A stretch of DNA of 64,000 nucleotides from GWE2-42-39 sp963668595 (GCA_963668595.1 OY764876.1:2666001-2730000), one strand, 5' to 3'. Numbered from the stretch's first letter, positions 40,206-49,470 are shown. Made by a program: numbers and translations. The notes: a model not told the origin generated them from the sequence alone.

Positions 40206-40479
40206 GTGTATAAATTTTCAAAGTTGGTTCGTATAATTTTCGTATCAACTTTTGTTTTTCAATTAAAATCTCAACGTATGGAATAGCCATTTATTCATTT
40301 TCGCTTAGTATGAGCTTTAGCTCTTATGGCTATTTCATTGTTTTATATCTTTTGAGGATTCATCTCGTGTGTGAAGTAAAAATACGGCATTTTAAGCAAG
40401 CTCTCCGTGCTCTTGCACAAAAACTTTGTGTTTAACTTCAATTGTAGATAATTATGAGTAAGACAAGGTTTTCCAAAAA

Positions 40480-40513
40480 AGAGATGACCCGACTATTCAT
40501 TCAGATCATCTCT
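40480..40513 (-). terminator. Terminator of the BSP-type protease gene
   Basis: A perfect eight-base stem AGAGATGA / TCATCTCT with an 18-base loop. On the minus strand it is followed by TTTTTT. Confidence 0.75.
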
Positions 40514-40532
40514 CCAAAATATTTTATTCCAT

Positions 40533-40558
40533 TTTGCTGAATTCATGAATTCAGCAAA
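40533..40558. repeat. Perfect 26-base palindrome after the BSP-type gene
   Basis: The half-site is TTTGCTGAATTCA, read identically from the other strand, so the whole 26 bases are self-complementary with no spacer. It sits between the gene's stop and its terminator. Confidence 0.75.
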
Positions 40559-40576
40559 CAATAGCAACTCTATCGT

Positions 40577-41281
40577 TTATGAAATTGCAGGATTCTTGCT
40601 ATAATCTGCCCACAATTCGTCCACCGTTTTACCCGTCAATTGTTTCCACATTTCGCCATCATTGTAGGTTTTTTCTCGCCCGGCACGATCCATTTTCACA
40701 ATGATTCCTTTGTAATTGAGTTCAAGCCATGCAAAAAAACGAGCAGTAATACGATAACTATTCCGATAATTCTGTTTATCGGAGAACTCAGGCAAACGCC
40801 AGCCTGCCGCGGCATTGGCAACACCATAGGCTGAGCGCACATAGTCGGCAATTCCCTCGGTAACCCAAATCGGCATTCCACTCCGATCGCCATAAGCTTG
40901 CACAATATGCATTACTTCATGTGTCACTACGTCAATATCGTTCGGGTGCGAACTCATGTATTTTTCGCTAAACACTACCCGATCGTTTGATGTTGCCGCA
41001 ACACCATCGTATTCCGGATCGATAATAAAAGTAACCAGTTTAGGCGATTTCTTGTTATAGGTTTTCACCAGTGTCGGATAAACCTGAAAGAACGTCTCAA
41101 TCAATTTCTGATTGATTTCTTCACTGAATTGAGCCGATTTACAAGTAAAATTCAGCGTAAATTTTCCTCTCTTGATTACCCGTAGTTCGGTCGAAGTTTG
41201 CCCAACCACCGACCCAATTGATACGGCAAGAGCCAAGGCCAGAACAGTCAGACCTTTCCATTTTTTGATTTTGTTTTTCAT
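40577..41281 (-). CDS. BSP-type (basic secretory protein) zinc metalloprotease
   Basis: 234 residues with a signal peptide (GLTVLALALAVSIGSVVGQ). The zinc motif is VTHEVMHIVQAYG, with the glutamate-containing WVTEGIADYVRSAYG 20-odd residues later. This is the arrangement of the plant basic secretory protein family (peptidase-of-plants-and-bacteria, Pfam BSP). The rest is short and has no added domain, so it should be a small secreted or periplasmic peptidase. A stem-loop terminator lies 64 bases after the stop. It is divergent from the Gfo/Idh/MocA gene. Confidence 0.85.
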   Translation of the reverse strand: MKNKIKKWKGLTVLALALAVSIGSVVGQTSTELRVIKRGKFTLNFTCKSAQFSEEINQKLIETFFQVYPTLVKTYNKKSPKLVTFIIDPEYDGVAATSNDRVVFSEKYMSSHPNDIDVVTHEVMHIVQAYGDRSGMPIWVTEGIADYVRSAYGVANAAAGWRLPEFSDKQNYRNSYRITARFFAWLELNYKGIIVKMDRAGREKTYNDGEMWKQLTGKTVDELWADYSKNPAIS

Positions 41282-41569
41282 TTGATTTTAAAAAATTTTA
41301 GTGTGTGATAAATGCCCTCATCCTGCGATGACGGCTCCCAAAAGTAAAATTTTATCATCTGTTTTTTACAATGACGAATTAGTTTTAGAAACCTGATTTT
41401 TCTCAACAGCCTTCTGATTCGTGCAAAAAACAGCACAAAAAATTCACAAGAAGCGAAAGATTGAATAAAAACAAGTATCCATTACCCCATTTATTACCCC
41501 TGCTATTGATCGCAGTCTCTGTATATTAGTCTCAGGAAAAATTATCAAACTGATTTGATCAATACGAAT

Positions 41570-42823
41570 ATGAACAACCGAAGAAACTTTCTAAAAAAAT
41601 CACTGGTTGCTGCTGCCGGAATCACAATCATTCCAAGGCATGTGCTGGGAAATGGATTTCTGGCTCCAAGCGATCAACTGACCAAAGCAATTATTGGTGT
41701 AGGAAATATGGGACGTGGACACATCCCTTATGAAGGAACCAAACTGCTTGCCGTTTGCGACGTTGAACGCAAGCACCTGGACATTGCTCTGGGGATGGTA
41801 GATAAAGACGTAAAAGCTTATTCCGATTTCAGGGAAGTACTTGACCGTCCCGATATCGACATTGTGCACATTGCCACACCGCCCCACTGGCACGGAATTA
41901 TGTCGGTAATGGCCGCCGAAGCAGGGAAAGATGTATGGTGCGAGAAACCAATGACCCGTACCATTGGCGAAGGCAAACGCGTGGTAGAAGCCATGAAGGT
42001 ACATGGTCGCATGTTCCGTCTCAATACATGGTTCCGTTTTAAAGATAATTTCTACGGACTGGGCACAACGGTGAAACCATTGAAAAAAGCTATCGATAGT
42101 GGAGTATTAGGCTGGCCATTGAAAGTAACCATCAGCGGGGTGACTGGTTTCAACTGGAAATTCTACTGGGTAGGAAAACCGAACCTGGCTCCGCAAGCTA
42201 TTCCTGAATCACTGAATTACGACATGTGGTTGGGCCCGGCTCCTGAAAAACCATTTAACGCACACCGTGTGCACCAAACTTTCCGCGGATATTGGGATTA
42301 CGATGGTGGAGGTTTGGGCGATATGGGTCAACACTACATCGACCCGGTACAATACATGTTGGGCAAAGACAATACCAGCCCTGTAAAAGTTGAAGTAGAT
42401 GCACCGCAACAACATTACGATGCAGTAGGAACATGGCGAAAAATTACTTTCACTTACGAAGATGGTTGCCAAATCATCCTCGATGGAGAAAATAAAGATA
42501 AAAATGCCGCTTACATTGAAGGTCCGAACGGAAAAATCTTCAAAGGGTTTGAATCAACGATCCCCAATATTCTATCGTTGGTTGACACCATGCCTGATCC
42601 GGAACCACAAGTGGGCTTATTCTCCGATTCAGTACGTACCCGTAAGAAATTTGCATTGAACGAAGAAAACGGTCATCGTTCGGCAACAATTGTTAACATG
42701 GGAATTATTGCCTTGCGCCTGGGACGTACGTTGAACTTCGATCCGGTAAAACAGGAATTTATTAACGATGAAGAAGCAAACCGTCTGATTGATCAACCCA
42801 TGCGTGGTATCTGGAAGATTTAA
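41570..42823 (+). CDS. Gfo/Idh/MocA family oxidoreductase, exported
   Basis: 417 residues from the ATG at 41570; an in-frame TTG five codons earlier is not favoured. The N-terminus (NNRRNFLKKSLVAAAGITII) is a twin-arginine signal, so the enzyme works outside the cytoplasm. The nucleotide-binding fold shows GVGNMGRGHI and, later, WCEKPMTRTIGEGKRVV with the conserved EKP lysine. The C-terminal domain has GGGLGDMGQHYIDP. These NAD(P)-dependent enzymes oxidise or reduce sugars; members next to DUF1080 genes act on C3 of glycosides. It is followed after 17 bases by a large DUF1080-HEAT gene, so the two are co-transcribed and probably act in one pathway (inference). Confidence 0.9.
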   Translation: MNNRRNFLKKSLVAAAGITIIPRHVLGNGFLAPSDQLTKAIIGVGNMGRGHIPYEGTKLLAVCDVERKHLDIALGMVDKDVKAYSDFREVLDRPDIDIVHIATPPHWHGIMSVMAAEAGKDVWCEKPMTRTIGEGKRVVEAMKVHGRMFRLNTWFRFKDNFYGLGTTVKPLKKAIDSGVLGWPLKVTISGVTGFNWKFYWVGKPNLAPQAIPESLNYDMWLGPAPEKPFNAHRVHQTFRGYWDYDGGGLGDMGQHYIDPVQYMLGKDNTSPVKVEVDAPQQHYDAVGTWRKITFTYEDGCQIILDGENKDKNAAYIEGPNGKIFKGFESTIPNILSLVDTMPDPEPQVGLFSDSVRTRKKFALNEENGHRSATIVNMGIIALRLGRTLNFDPVKQEFINDEEANRLIDQPMRGIWKI

Positions 42824-42840
42824 TTTTTAAAGTTCGAACA

Positions 42841-45800
42841 ATGAAGAGATTTTTCAAATATAGTTTACTCGTCCTGATGGCTGTTTGGATGGCCTCGGGT
42901 GTGATGGCTCAGGATAAACGCACCCTGACCACTAAAGTTGCGGATGTGTTGGCTCAGTTTCCTGCACAAAACATGGAATATGCCGACCAGTTGGTACAAC
43001 AAATTATCGAAACGGGCGATGAGGGTATTACTGCTTTTTGCGACATGCTTGTTCCTGCCGGAACCGGCGACGATACACAGGCTCGTTATGCCATCGAATC
43101 GCTGGCTGTTTATTCGGCCGTACCCGGACGCGAGTCTGCCCGCTCATTGGTTGCTTCGTCGTTACTGAAAGCAATTAAAAAGGCAACAGACAATGAAGTA
43201 AAAGACTTTTTAATCCGTCGCCTGATTTTCTGTGGCGGAACAGAAAGTGTTCAACCAATGTCCGCACTAATCGCTGACAACAAACTGTACGCTCCGGCAA
43301 TAGCTGTTTTAACGGCTATCGGAACCGACGCCGCAGGTGCAGAAATGTTGGCTGCGCTAACTTCTGCTTCCGGAGAAAAACAAATTAGCCTGATAAAAGC
43401 ACTGGGAGTATTGAAATACAAAGAAGCCATTCCTGCTTTAACCAAATTGATAGGCGATGATGCAAAAATCACCCGCCAAACACTTTGGGCATTGGCTGAA
43501 ATTGGCAACGAACAATCGCTGGCTGTAATGGATGCTGCGGCTCAAAAAGCAGGATTCAAAACCGATGCAGCCGAAGCAATGGTGTCGTACCTGCATTATG
43601 CCAGCCGTCTGGCTGAAAACGGAGCAAAAGCTTCGGCAAAAAAAGTATGCAGTAATGTACTGAAAAATTGCAGCAAGCCTGAACAGTTACATTTCCGCTC
43701 GGGCGCATTGAAAGTAATGCGTGCCAACTTTGGCGCTGAAGTAACTCCTGTTCTTTTAAAAGAATTTAAAAATGAAGATGCTGCCTACCGCAATGCGGTG
43801 CTCATTTATGCCGCCGACGGCATGACTGCTTCGGAAGTGAAACAATGGGTGGCAGCAGCAAAAAAAGCGCCCGTTGCATCGAAAGTACAGATTATCGAAG
43901 CGCTTGCAAAACGTCCTGAGCCAGAAGTGCTGAATGCGTGTATTTTGCCTGCAATTAATCATTCTGATTTGCGGGTTCGCACCGAAGCAATTGCCGCACT
44001 GGCTTTGAATCAGAAAGAAAAAGCATTGCCCATTCTGCTCGAAAAATTAGACAAAACCGAAGCTGACGAAGAATTGGCAACACTGAAAAATGCAATTTTG
44101 CTTTGCTGCTCGAAAGAAAACAGCCAGACAGTGGCCAACAAATTAGAACAAGTAAATGGCAAAAAAGCTGTTTTGTTAACCGAAGTGCTGGCTTCGCGTC
44201 GTGCTACGCAATGGTTTGGCAAAGTACTGAGCCGTTGTAATGCTGAAAATGCCGAAATTAAAACTGCTGCTTTCGCCGCTCTGAAAAATGTTGCTGCACC
44301 TGAAAATCTGTCCGACCTGCTTGCCCTTCTGGCTAAAGTAAACAGCAAAGACGAAACGGCTGCAGTACAGCAAGCTGTTATTGCAGTGTTGCAGAATGAA
44401 AAAGCCGATCAGCAGATGGTATTGAAGCAAATGAATGTTGCTTCGATGAAAAAGAAATTGCTTCCGGTTCTTCCGTTCATGAACGATACCCAGGCATTTA
44501 CTACGGTAAACAGCATTCTTGAAACTGGTTCTTCCGATGAAAAACAAATGGCTTTTGAGGCATTGCTTAACTGGAAAAATGCAGATGCAGTACCGGTACT
44601 TTTCAAGGTTATCGAAAACGGTCAGTTTGCAGCAATGCGTGATAAAACATTTGCAACCTATTTGTCGCAGGTGATGAGCTCATCTTTCCCCGACGATCAG
44701 AAATTATTGCTGGTTCGCAAGCTGGTTCCGGTTTGCAAAACGGATAAAGAAACAACACAGTTGATTCAAACTGCCGGAAGTATCAAAACATTCCTTTCGT
44801 TGGTTTTTGTTGCTGAATATCTGGATACCGATGCATTTTCCGGAACTGCTGCCATGTCGGCCATGAAAATCATGCTCCCTACTCCAGGCGAGGACAATGC
44901 CCTGAAAGGCGATTACGTTCGTGAAGTGGCTGGCAAAGTAATTGAAAAACTGACCGGCGGAGATGCCCAGTATTTCAAAATTGATATGCGCGAATTCCTC
45001 GAAAAAATGCCTGCCGGTAAAGGTTTTGTGTCGATGTTTAATGGCAAAGACCTGAGTGGATGGCAAGGTTTGGTGGAAAACCCAATTGCACGCGCCAAAA
45101 TGAAACCGGAAGAGCTGGCTAAAAAACAGGCCGAAGCCGATAAAAAAATGGTGGAAAACTGGTCAGTAAAAGACGGTTCAATTGTTTTCAACGGCAAAGG
45201 AGCAAACCTGTGCAGCAAAAAACTGTACGGCGATTTCGAAATGGTTGTTGACTGGCGCATTACCAAAGACGGCGACAGCGGTATTTACCTGCGTGGCACG
45301 CCGCAAGTACAAATCTGGGACATTGCCCGCGTTGATGTAGGCGCCCAGGTGGGTTCCGGTGGTTTGTACAACAACAAGAAAAATCCTGCCAATCCGCTCG
45401 TGCTGGCCGATAACCCGGTAGGCGAATGGAATACTTTCCGCATCACCATGATTGGCGAAAAAGTAACAGTATATCTGAACGGACAGTTGGTGGTGGACAA
45501 TGTAACTCTCGAAAACTACTGGGATCGCAACCTGCCTATTTTCCCGCTTGAAGCCATCGAGTTGCAAGCTCACGGAACAGACCTTGCTTTCCGCAATATT
45601 TTCGTACGCGAAATCAATACCGAAGAAGTAAGCCTTTCGGAACAGGAAAAAGCCGAAGGTTTCCAGTTGCTTTTCAACGGACGCAACCTCGACGGCTGGG
45701 TAGGTAACACCACCGACTATGTACCGGAAGACGGAGTGATTGCTGTTCGCCCGAAGAACGGAGGACATGGCAACCTTTATACCGAAAAAGAATACAGCAA

Positions 45801-46230
45801 CTTTAATTTCCGTTTCGAGTTTAAGCTGACTCCCGGAGCCAACAACGGGCTGGGTGTTCATGCTCCGCTCGAAGGCGATGCTGCCTATGTGGGCAAAGAG
45901 TTGCAGATTCTCGACAACACAGCGGCTATTTATGCCAACCTGAAACCATACCAATATCACGGTTCGGTATATGGAATTATTCCTGCCAAACGTGGTTTCC
46001 TGAAACCTGTTGGCGAATGGAACACCGAAGAAGTGATTGTGCACGGCGATAATTTCAAAATTATACTAAATGGAGAAGTGATTGTGGATGGCAACGTGAA
46101 AGAAGCTACCCAAAACGGGACTCCCGACCACAAAGATCATCCGGGATTACTGCGCCACACCGGGCATATCGGTTTCCTGGGACACGGTTGCGAACTGTGG
46201 TTCCGCAATATTCGCATTAAAGAATTATAA
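42841..46230 (+). CDS. Secreted HEAT-repeat protein with two DUF1080 (3-keto-disaccharide hydrolase) domains
   Basis: 1129 residues. After a signal peptide (YSLLVLMAVWMASGVMAQ) comes a long helical HEAT-repeat region (about residues 60-700), with units such as QTLWALAEIGNEQSLAVMDA and VRTEAIAALALNQKEKALPI. Two tandem DUF1080 domains follow: FNGKDLSGWQGLVEN from about 732 and LFNGRNLDGWVGNTT from about 943, each a LamG-like sandwich with GSIVF or GVIAV edges and an FRNI ending. The DUF1080 family includes 3-keto-glycoside hydrolases that cleave sugars first oxidised by Gfo/Idh/MocA enzymes, matching the gene upstream. The HEAT part may bind a protein partner or a polymer. Two catalytic-type domains in one protein are unusual. 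Confidence 0.88.
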   Translation: MKRFFKYSLLVLMAVWMASGVMAQDKRTLTTKVADVLAQFPAQNMEYADQLVQQIIETGDEGITAFCDMLVPAGTGDDTQARYAIESLAVYSAVPGRESARSLVASSLLKAIKKATDNEVKDFLIRRLIFCGGTESVQPMSALIADNKLYAPAIAVLTAIGTDAAGAEMLAALTSASGEKQISLIKALGVLKYKEAIPALTKLIGDDAKITRQTLWALAEIGNEQSLAVMDAAAQKAGFKTDAAEAMVSYLHYASRLAENGAKASAKKVCSNVLKNCSKPEQLHFRSGALKVMRANFGAEVTPVLLKEFKNEDAAYRNAVLIYAADGMTASEVKQWVAAAKKAPVASKVQIIEALAKRPEPEVLNACILPAINHSDLRVRTEAIAALALNQKEKALPILLEKLDKTEADEELATLKNAILLCCSKENSQTVANKLEQVNGKKAVLLTEVLASRRATQWFGKVLSRCNAENAEIKTAAFAALKNVAAPENLSDLLALLAKVNSKDETAAVQQAVIAVLQNEKADQQMVLKQMNVASMKKKLLPVLPFMNDTQAFTTVNSILETGSSDEKQMAFEALLNWKNADAVPVLFKVIENGQFAAMRDKTFATYLSQVMSSSFPDDQKLLLVRKLVPVCKTDKETTQLIQTAGSIKTFLSLVFVAEYLDTDAFSGTAAMSAMKIMLPTPGEDNALKGDYVREVAGKVIEKLTGGDAQYFKIDMREFLEKMPAGKGFVSMFNGKDLSGWQGLVENPIARAKMKPEELAKKQAEADKKMVENWSVKDGSIVFNGKGANLCSKKLYGDFEMVVDWRITKDGDSGIYLRGTPQVQIWDIARVDVGAQVGSGGLYNNKKNPANPLVLADNPVGEWNTFRITMIGEKVTVYLNGQLVVDNVTLENYWDRNLPIFPLEAIELQAHGTDLAFRNIFVREINTEEVSLSEQEKAEGFQLLFNGRNLDGWVGNTTDYVPEDGVIAVRPKNGGHGNLYTEKEYSNFNFRFEFKLTPGANNGLGVHAPLEGDAAYVGKELQILDNTAAIYANLKPYQYHGSVYGIIPAKRGFLKPVGEWNTEEVIVHGDNFKIILNGEVIVDGNVKEATQNGTPDHKDHPGLLRHTGHIGFLGHGCELWFRNIRIKEL

Positions 46231-46265
46231 GCCTTTTCGGCCTACCAACCAGACTAAATAAATTA

Positions 46266-46298
46266 GCGCTTCCTGATACGTTTGGGAGGCGCTTTTTT
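46266..46298 (+). terminator. Terminator of the DUF1080 operon
   Basis: Stem GCGCTTCC / GGAGGCGC (one G-T pair), an 11-base loop and a T-run, 36 bases after the stop. Confidence 0.82.
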
Positions 46299-46453
46299 AT
46301 TTGAGTGAAAACTTTTTATAAAAAGCCCATTCCTTCCGATTGCACTTATTTTCACACGTATATATTTAAATTAAGTTATTGAATATCTGTCGGATCAAAG
46401 AACAGTGCCTTGAACATCTTTTGAATCCCGTGTGGAACTCGCAGAGTTGATAC

Positions 46454-46690
46454 ATGCCCTTTTGCGACAATTCGAACCATGCTCGTTTCATTCTGCGTAA
46501 ATTAGTATGGATTTATGATTCTCACATTCCTCTACATCAGAAGAAAATAGCTCAAAATATGAAACATAAATTCTATGAAAATGCCAAGTGGTTAGTGCTA
46601 CTACCCAGTTGAAGTTTCTTGCCCCAGACGGAAAATGACCGTGGAATGTTTTTGAAAGGGATCGATTACTACTATGAAGAAAACGATTAA
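46454..46690 (+). pseudogene. Possible remnant of a small gene with an internal stop
   Basis: A reading frame of 52 codons (starting MPFCDNSNHARFILRKLVWI) ends in TGA at 46610. The same frame stays open afterwards and reads SFLPQTENDRGMFLKGIDYY before a second stop at 46688. The second part looks protein-like, so a mutated short gene is possible. There is no homology evidence. Confidence 0.2.
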
Positions 46691-46730
46691 AAGAATAAAA
46701 ATAACGAAATGCCAGTCGAAGTTTCACTAA

Positions 46731-47300
46731 TCAGGTATGCTTTTCCAGTCGTTTAAATCCCCAGAAAATCAATCCTACACAAATTAATAATCCAATTATA
46801 GCCGGAATAACGATTGATTTTCCTGATTCGCCTGCGTTATAAATACTCCAAACAATTTTCCCCGTCGCCATTAAAATAACAACACCCAATCCCATCCACA
46901 AGCTTCTTTTCCAAAAAGCCATTCCTAATACAAAAAATGAAACAGGAACGGTTAGCAGAAGTAATAACTTTTTGTAATCCCATGAGCCATAAAGCCAGTC
47001 TTTCTCAAATTGTAAAAAACTCATTACGTCATTGGTTACAACATCTGGTTTCGGGAACCAAAACATACTTGTAAAAAGACAAAATATGGTAATGAAAACA
47101 CCTGCCCAACTACGCTTATAGGCAAAAAAGCAAAAAGGAATCAAAAATATAGGACGGATATACCAACTCAGTTGGTTCTGATGCCTCTCAAACACCCAGG
47201 TAAAGAAGCGATCATCAATCATCGATACAAGTAGAAAAGCAATGGTCAGCAATGCAAACACAAATGCTATTTTTTTGTCATTCTTCCGAAGAAATTCCAT
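46731..47300 (-). CDS. Small integral membrane protein of unknown function
   Basis: 189 residues, not recognised. It has six hydrophobic segments (for example KIAFVFALLTIAFLLVSMI near 12-30, ALLYSW-like patches, LLLTVPVSFFVLGMAFW near 110 and IVIPAIIGLLICVGLIFWGF near the end) and short polar loops, so it is an inner-membrane protein. Base use is AT-rich, unlike the neighbouring operons. It lies in an accessory stretch beside repeat copy B, paralleling the AT-rich genes beside copy A. No partner gene is evident; a transporter or sensor role would be guesswork. Confidence 0.6.
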   Translation of the reverse strand: MEFLRKNDKKIAFVFALLTIAFLLVSMIDDRFFTWVFERHQNQLSWYIRPIFLIPFCFFAYKRSWAGVFITIFCLFTSMFWFPKPDVVTNDVMSFLQFEKDWLYGSWDYKKLLLLLTVPVSFFVLGMAFWKRSLWMGLGVVILMATGKIVWSIYNAGESGKSIVIPAIIGLLICVGLIFWGFKRLEKHT

Positions 47301-47559
47301 ATCTGTTTTGTTTGGTACAGTCCTTATCTACTGTTTGACTTTATCATCCAATCTTTTTTACGCTGAAATAATAAGCTCGTCTGATAAAAATACACGAATA
47401 AATTGATTCGCTACAAGATATGATTGGAAAAATATCGAAACAACAGGCTTTCCCGGCCTCCGGGTCGGAAGGAGGTACGGTTGCGGTTTCCCAACAACTC
47501 CGGAATTGCCTGTCGTCTGCGAAAATAGTGAAATATTTCGGAAGAAGCAGAAAATGTGT

Positions 47560-47968
47560 TCCTTTCGGGTTCATGGTGTCCTCACTGTGAGAAAGTCAGC
47601 CGGAACTTCCGGGGAACCGTCTGCAGGTGAGGAAAGTCTGCCGGAAACTCCGGGGAACTATCTACCATGTGAGAAAATCCCGCCGGAATTTCCGGCGAAA
47701 AATCTCTGGGTGAAGAAAGCTTGCCGAAACCTCCGGCTAATCTTCTACGCTTGAGGACAGCTATTGGGCGCGCCTTTTTGATGTTTTGCAACGAGTAGAG
47801 AAGTTCCTTGAAAGTTGGCTTTGTTTCGTTCGCACACGTACGGACTGATTCTGCTTCCGGCCGTTAGGGCTTCATCTTTCTATTGGTGTGATGGTAGAAC
47901 GTCCGAGCGGTTGGGATGTGGTATTTGCTACAAACAGAACACCGCTATGCGGTTACTGCAATATTATG
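47560..47968 (-). repeat. 0.4-kb interspersed element, copy B (inverted relative to 6273-6680)
   Basis: Read on the minus strand it follows copy A base for base with scattered substitutions: the GTAACCGCATAGCGGTGTT hairpin, AGCCCTAACGGCCGGAAGCA, GTGTGCGAACGAAACAAAGCC, GGCGCGCC and then the CCGGAAGTTCCGG-type units. It sits between an AT-rich membrane-protein gene and the DUF58 gene. Neither copy encodes a recognisable transposase, so if mobile it must be moved in trans. Confidence 0.85.
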
Positions 47969-48156
47969 ATTCCGATTGATGTTCTTGTTTTTTAGCGCTA
48001 TCGGCGCGACCTGTCTGTAGAGAAATGACAACGTCCGAAAGTCGGCGCATCTGCTGTACCACGATTGAAATAATAAAACCAATGCGCCGAAAGATAGGCT
48101 TCCTCCTCTCGGTGGCTGGTTTCAGCAAATCTGCGATTAAAAATCGCAGCACCCGC
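47969..48156. other. Non-coding tail beyond the DUF58 gene, with a hairpin
   Basis: The perfect stem CTGCGATT / AATCGCAG with a three-base loop (48131-48149) is the only clear structure. Minus-strand reading frames here (ATERRKPIFRRIG and similar) may be a decayed relative of some mobile gene, but this is not supported. The stretch 47301-47559 on the other side of copy B likewise shows no gene. Confidence 0.45.
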
Positions 48157-49086
48157 TTAATACAGTTTTTTCCGTTTAACCAGGTACGAAAACAGTACCT
48201 GCCGGAAATCTTCGTTGATGTCGGCTTCTGCCAAATCGATCTGGTACTGGCCACAACGCACTTTCAATTCGTCGAAATAGGCTTGAATGGCCTGACGATA
48301 ATTGGTTTTCAGTTCGTGGGGCGAAAATTTAAGCTGTTCGCCACTTTCCAAATCCACAAAGCGGTACGGACGATTACTGAAATTGAACTCGCGCTCCTGC
48401 TGACGGTCGGTTACATGAAAAAGCAATACTTCGTGTTTGTTGTAACGCAGGTGTTGCAAGGCTGAAAATAGTTCGTCGGCCTGACCTGTTTCAACCATAT
48501 CCGAAAAAATAACTACCAACGAGCGTTTGTGAATATTTTCGGCAATGGCATGCAGCGCATCCACCGCATTGGTTGGTTTGCGCAATTCGTAATTGGCCGG
48601 ATCGAGCAATTCGGACAACTTGCTGTACAACAATTCGGCATGTACCAACGACAGTCTCGCATCGGTATGAAATTCGATCTGATCGGAAAACAAGCTCAAT
48701 CCTACGGCATCGCGCTGTTTGCGCAACAGATAGATAAGTGCAGCACTGCAATACACGGCAAAGGCAAGCTTATTCGTTGGTGGCTTTTTCGTCTTATCGA
48801 AAGGGAAAAGCATCGACGATGAATGGTCGATCACAATCTGGCAACGCAAATTTGTCTCTTCCTCGTATTGTTTGATGTATAACCTGTCGGAACGGGCAAA
48901 TAATTTCCAGTCGATATGTTTGGTTGATTCGCCCTGATTGTATTGACGATGTTCGGCAAATTCAACCGAAAAACCATGAAAGGGACTCCGGTGCAAACCG
49001 GTAATAAATCCTTCAACCACCTCGCGCGAAATCAGTTCAAGATTATCGAACTGGTGAAACTGTTGTATGTCGATCAGGTTTTTCAA
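48157..49086 (-). CDS. DUF58 domain-containing protein
   Basis: 309 residues. The DUF58 signature HRSPFHGFSVEFAEHRQYNQ followed by GESTKHIDWKLFARSDRLYI and KQYEEETNLRCQIVIDHSSSM is clear; the latter opens a von Willebrand A-like domain with the DxSxS metal motif. DUF58 proteins are usually encoded with MoxR ATPases and BatA-type proteins in envelope-associated complexes, but no moxR gene is adjacent here. It follows thioredoxin on the same strand, separated by a strong terminator, so it has its own promoter or depends on read-through. Probably cytoplasmic or peripheral. Confidence 0.9.
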   Translation of the reverse strand: MKNLIDIQQFHQFDNLELISREVVEGFITGLHRSPFHGFSVEFAEHRQYNQGESTKHIDWKLFARSDRLYIKQYEEETNLRCQIVIDHSSSMLFPFDKTKKPPTNKLAFAVYCSAALIYLLRKQRDAVGLSLFSDQIEFHTDARLSLVHAELLYSKLSELLDPANYELRKPTNAVDALHAIAENIHKRSLVVIFSDMVETGQADELFSALQHLRYNKHEVLLFHVTDRQQEREFNFSNRPYRFVDLESGEQLKFSPHELKTNYRQAIQAYFDELKVRCGQYQIDLAEADINEDFRQVLFSYLVKRKKLY

Positions 49087-49102
49087 TGGATAAGAAATAA
49101 AA

Positions 49103-49131
49103 AAGGCATAAGAAGTAGTTGCTTATGCCTT
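49103..49131 (-). terminator. Terminator between thioredoxin and the DUF58 gene
   Basis: A perfect ten-base stem AAGGCATAAG / CTTATGCCTT with a nine-base loop, followed on the minus strand by TTTTTTATTT. Confidence 0.88.
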
Positions 49132-49152
49132 GGTATTTGTTGATTGAATGTT

Positions 49153-49470
49153 TTACAACAAAGAATCTACTTTGTCGGCCAGCGTCGATTTAGGAGCTGC
49201 ACCAACATGTTTGGCTACCACTTCGCCGTTTTTAATGAACAACAAAGTTGGGATATTGCGGATTCCGTATTTCGAAGCGGTTCCCGGGTTGCTGTCCACA
49301 TCCACCTTCGCAACAATGATACGACCTTCGTAATCGTGCGACAATTCTTCTACCACCGGAGCAACCATGCGACAAGGGCCACACCACTCTGCCCAAAAAT
49401 CAACAATAACCAGCTTATCTGACTGAAGAACAACTTCTTCAAAATTTGCGTCATTTACTTCTAAAGCCAT
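49153..49470 (-). CDS. trxA: Thioredoxin
   Basis: 105 residues, a plain thioredoxin. The active site WCGPC has Cys30 and Cys33 in DFWAEWCGPCRMVAP, with the cis-proline loop RNIPTLLFIKNGEVV. It reduces protein disulfides in the cytoplasm using thioredoxin reductase. It sits 53 bases after dnaE on the same strand, a neighbourhood common in Bacteroidota. A good promoter lies within the 3' end of dnaE, so it can be expressed on its own. Confidence 0.96.
   Translation of the reverse strand: MALEVNDANFEEVVLQSDKLVIVDFWAEWCGPCRMVAPVVEELSHDYEGRIIVAKVDVDSNPGTASKYGIRNIPTLLFIKNGEVVAKHVGAAPKSTLADKVDSLL

Larger units (their letters stand above)
40206..40576. other. Gene-free stretch with several palindromes
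   Basis: Between marC and the BSP gene. It holds a two-level hairpin with outer arms AATAGCCAT (40282-40290) and ATGGCTATT (40326-40334) and an inner GAGC-TTTA-GCTC; a terminator; and a perfect 26-base palindrome at 40533-40558. No gene was recognised. Confidence 0.6.
46231..46730. other. Gene-free stretch with a terminator and possible gene remnant
   Basis: About 500 bases after the DUF1080 gene. The terminator (46266-46298) ends that operon. The rest holds no convincing gene on either strand apart from the possible remnant described separately (46454-46690). Confidence 0.5.

Noticed and set aside
45178..46044. Antisense 288-codon frame within the DUF1080 gene
   Set aside because: Shadow of a well-supported gene; no signal or domain.
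47964..48254. Minus-strand open frame of 96 codons next to the DUF58 gene
   Set aside because: It overlaps the end of a confident gene on the same strand and has no recognisable domain.
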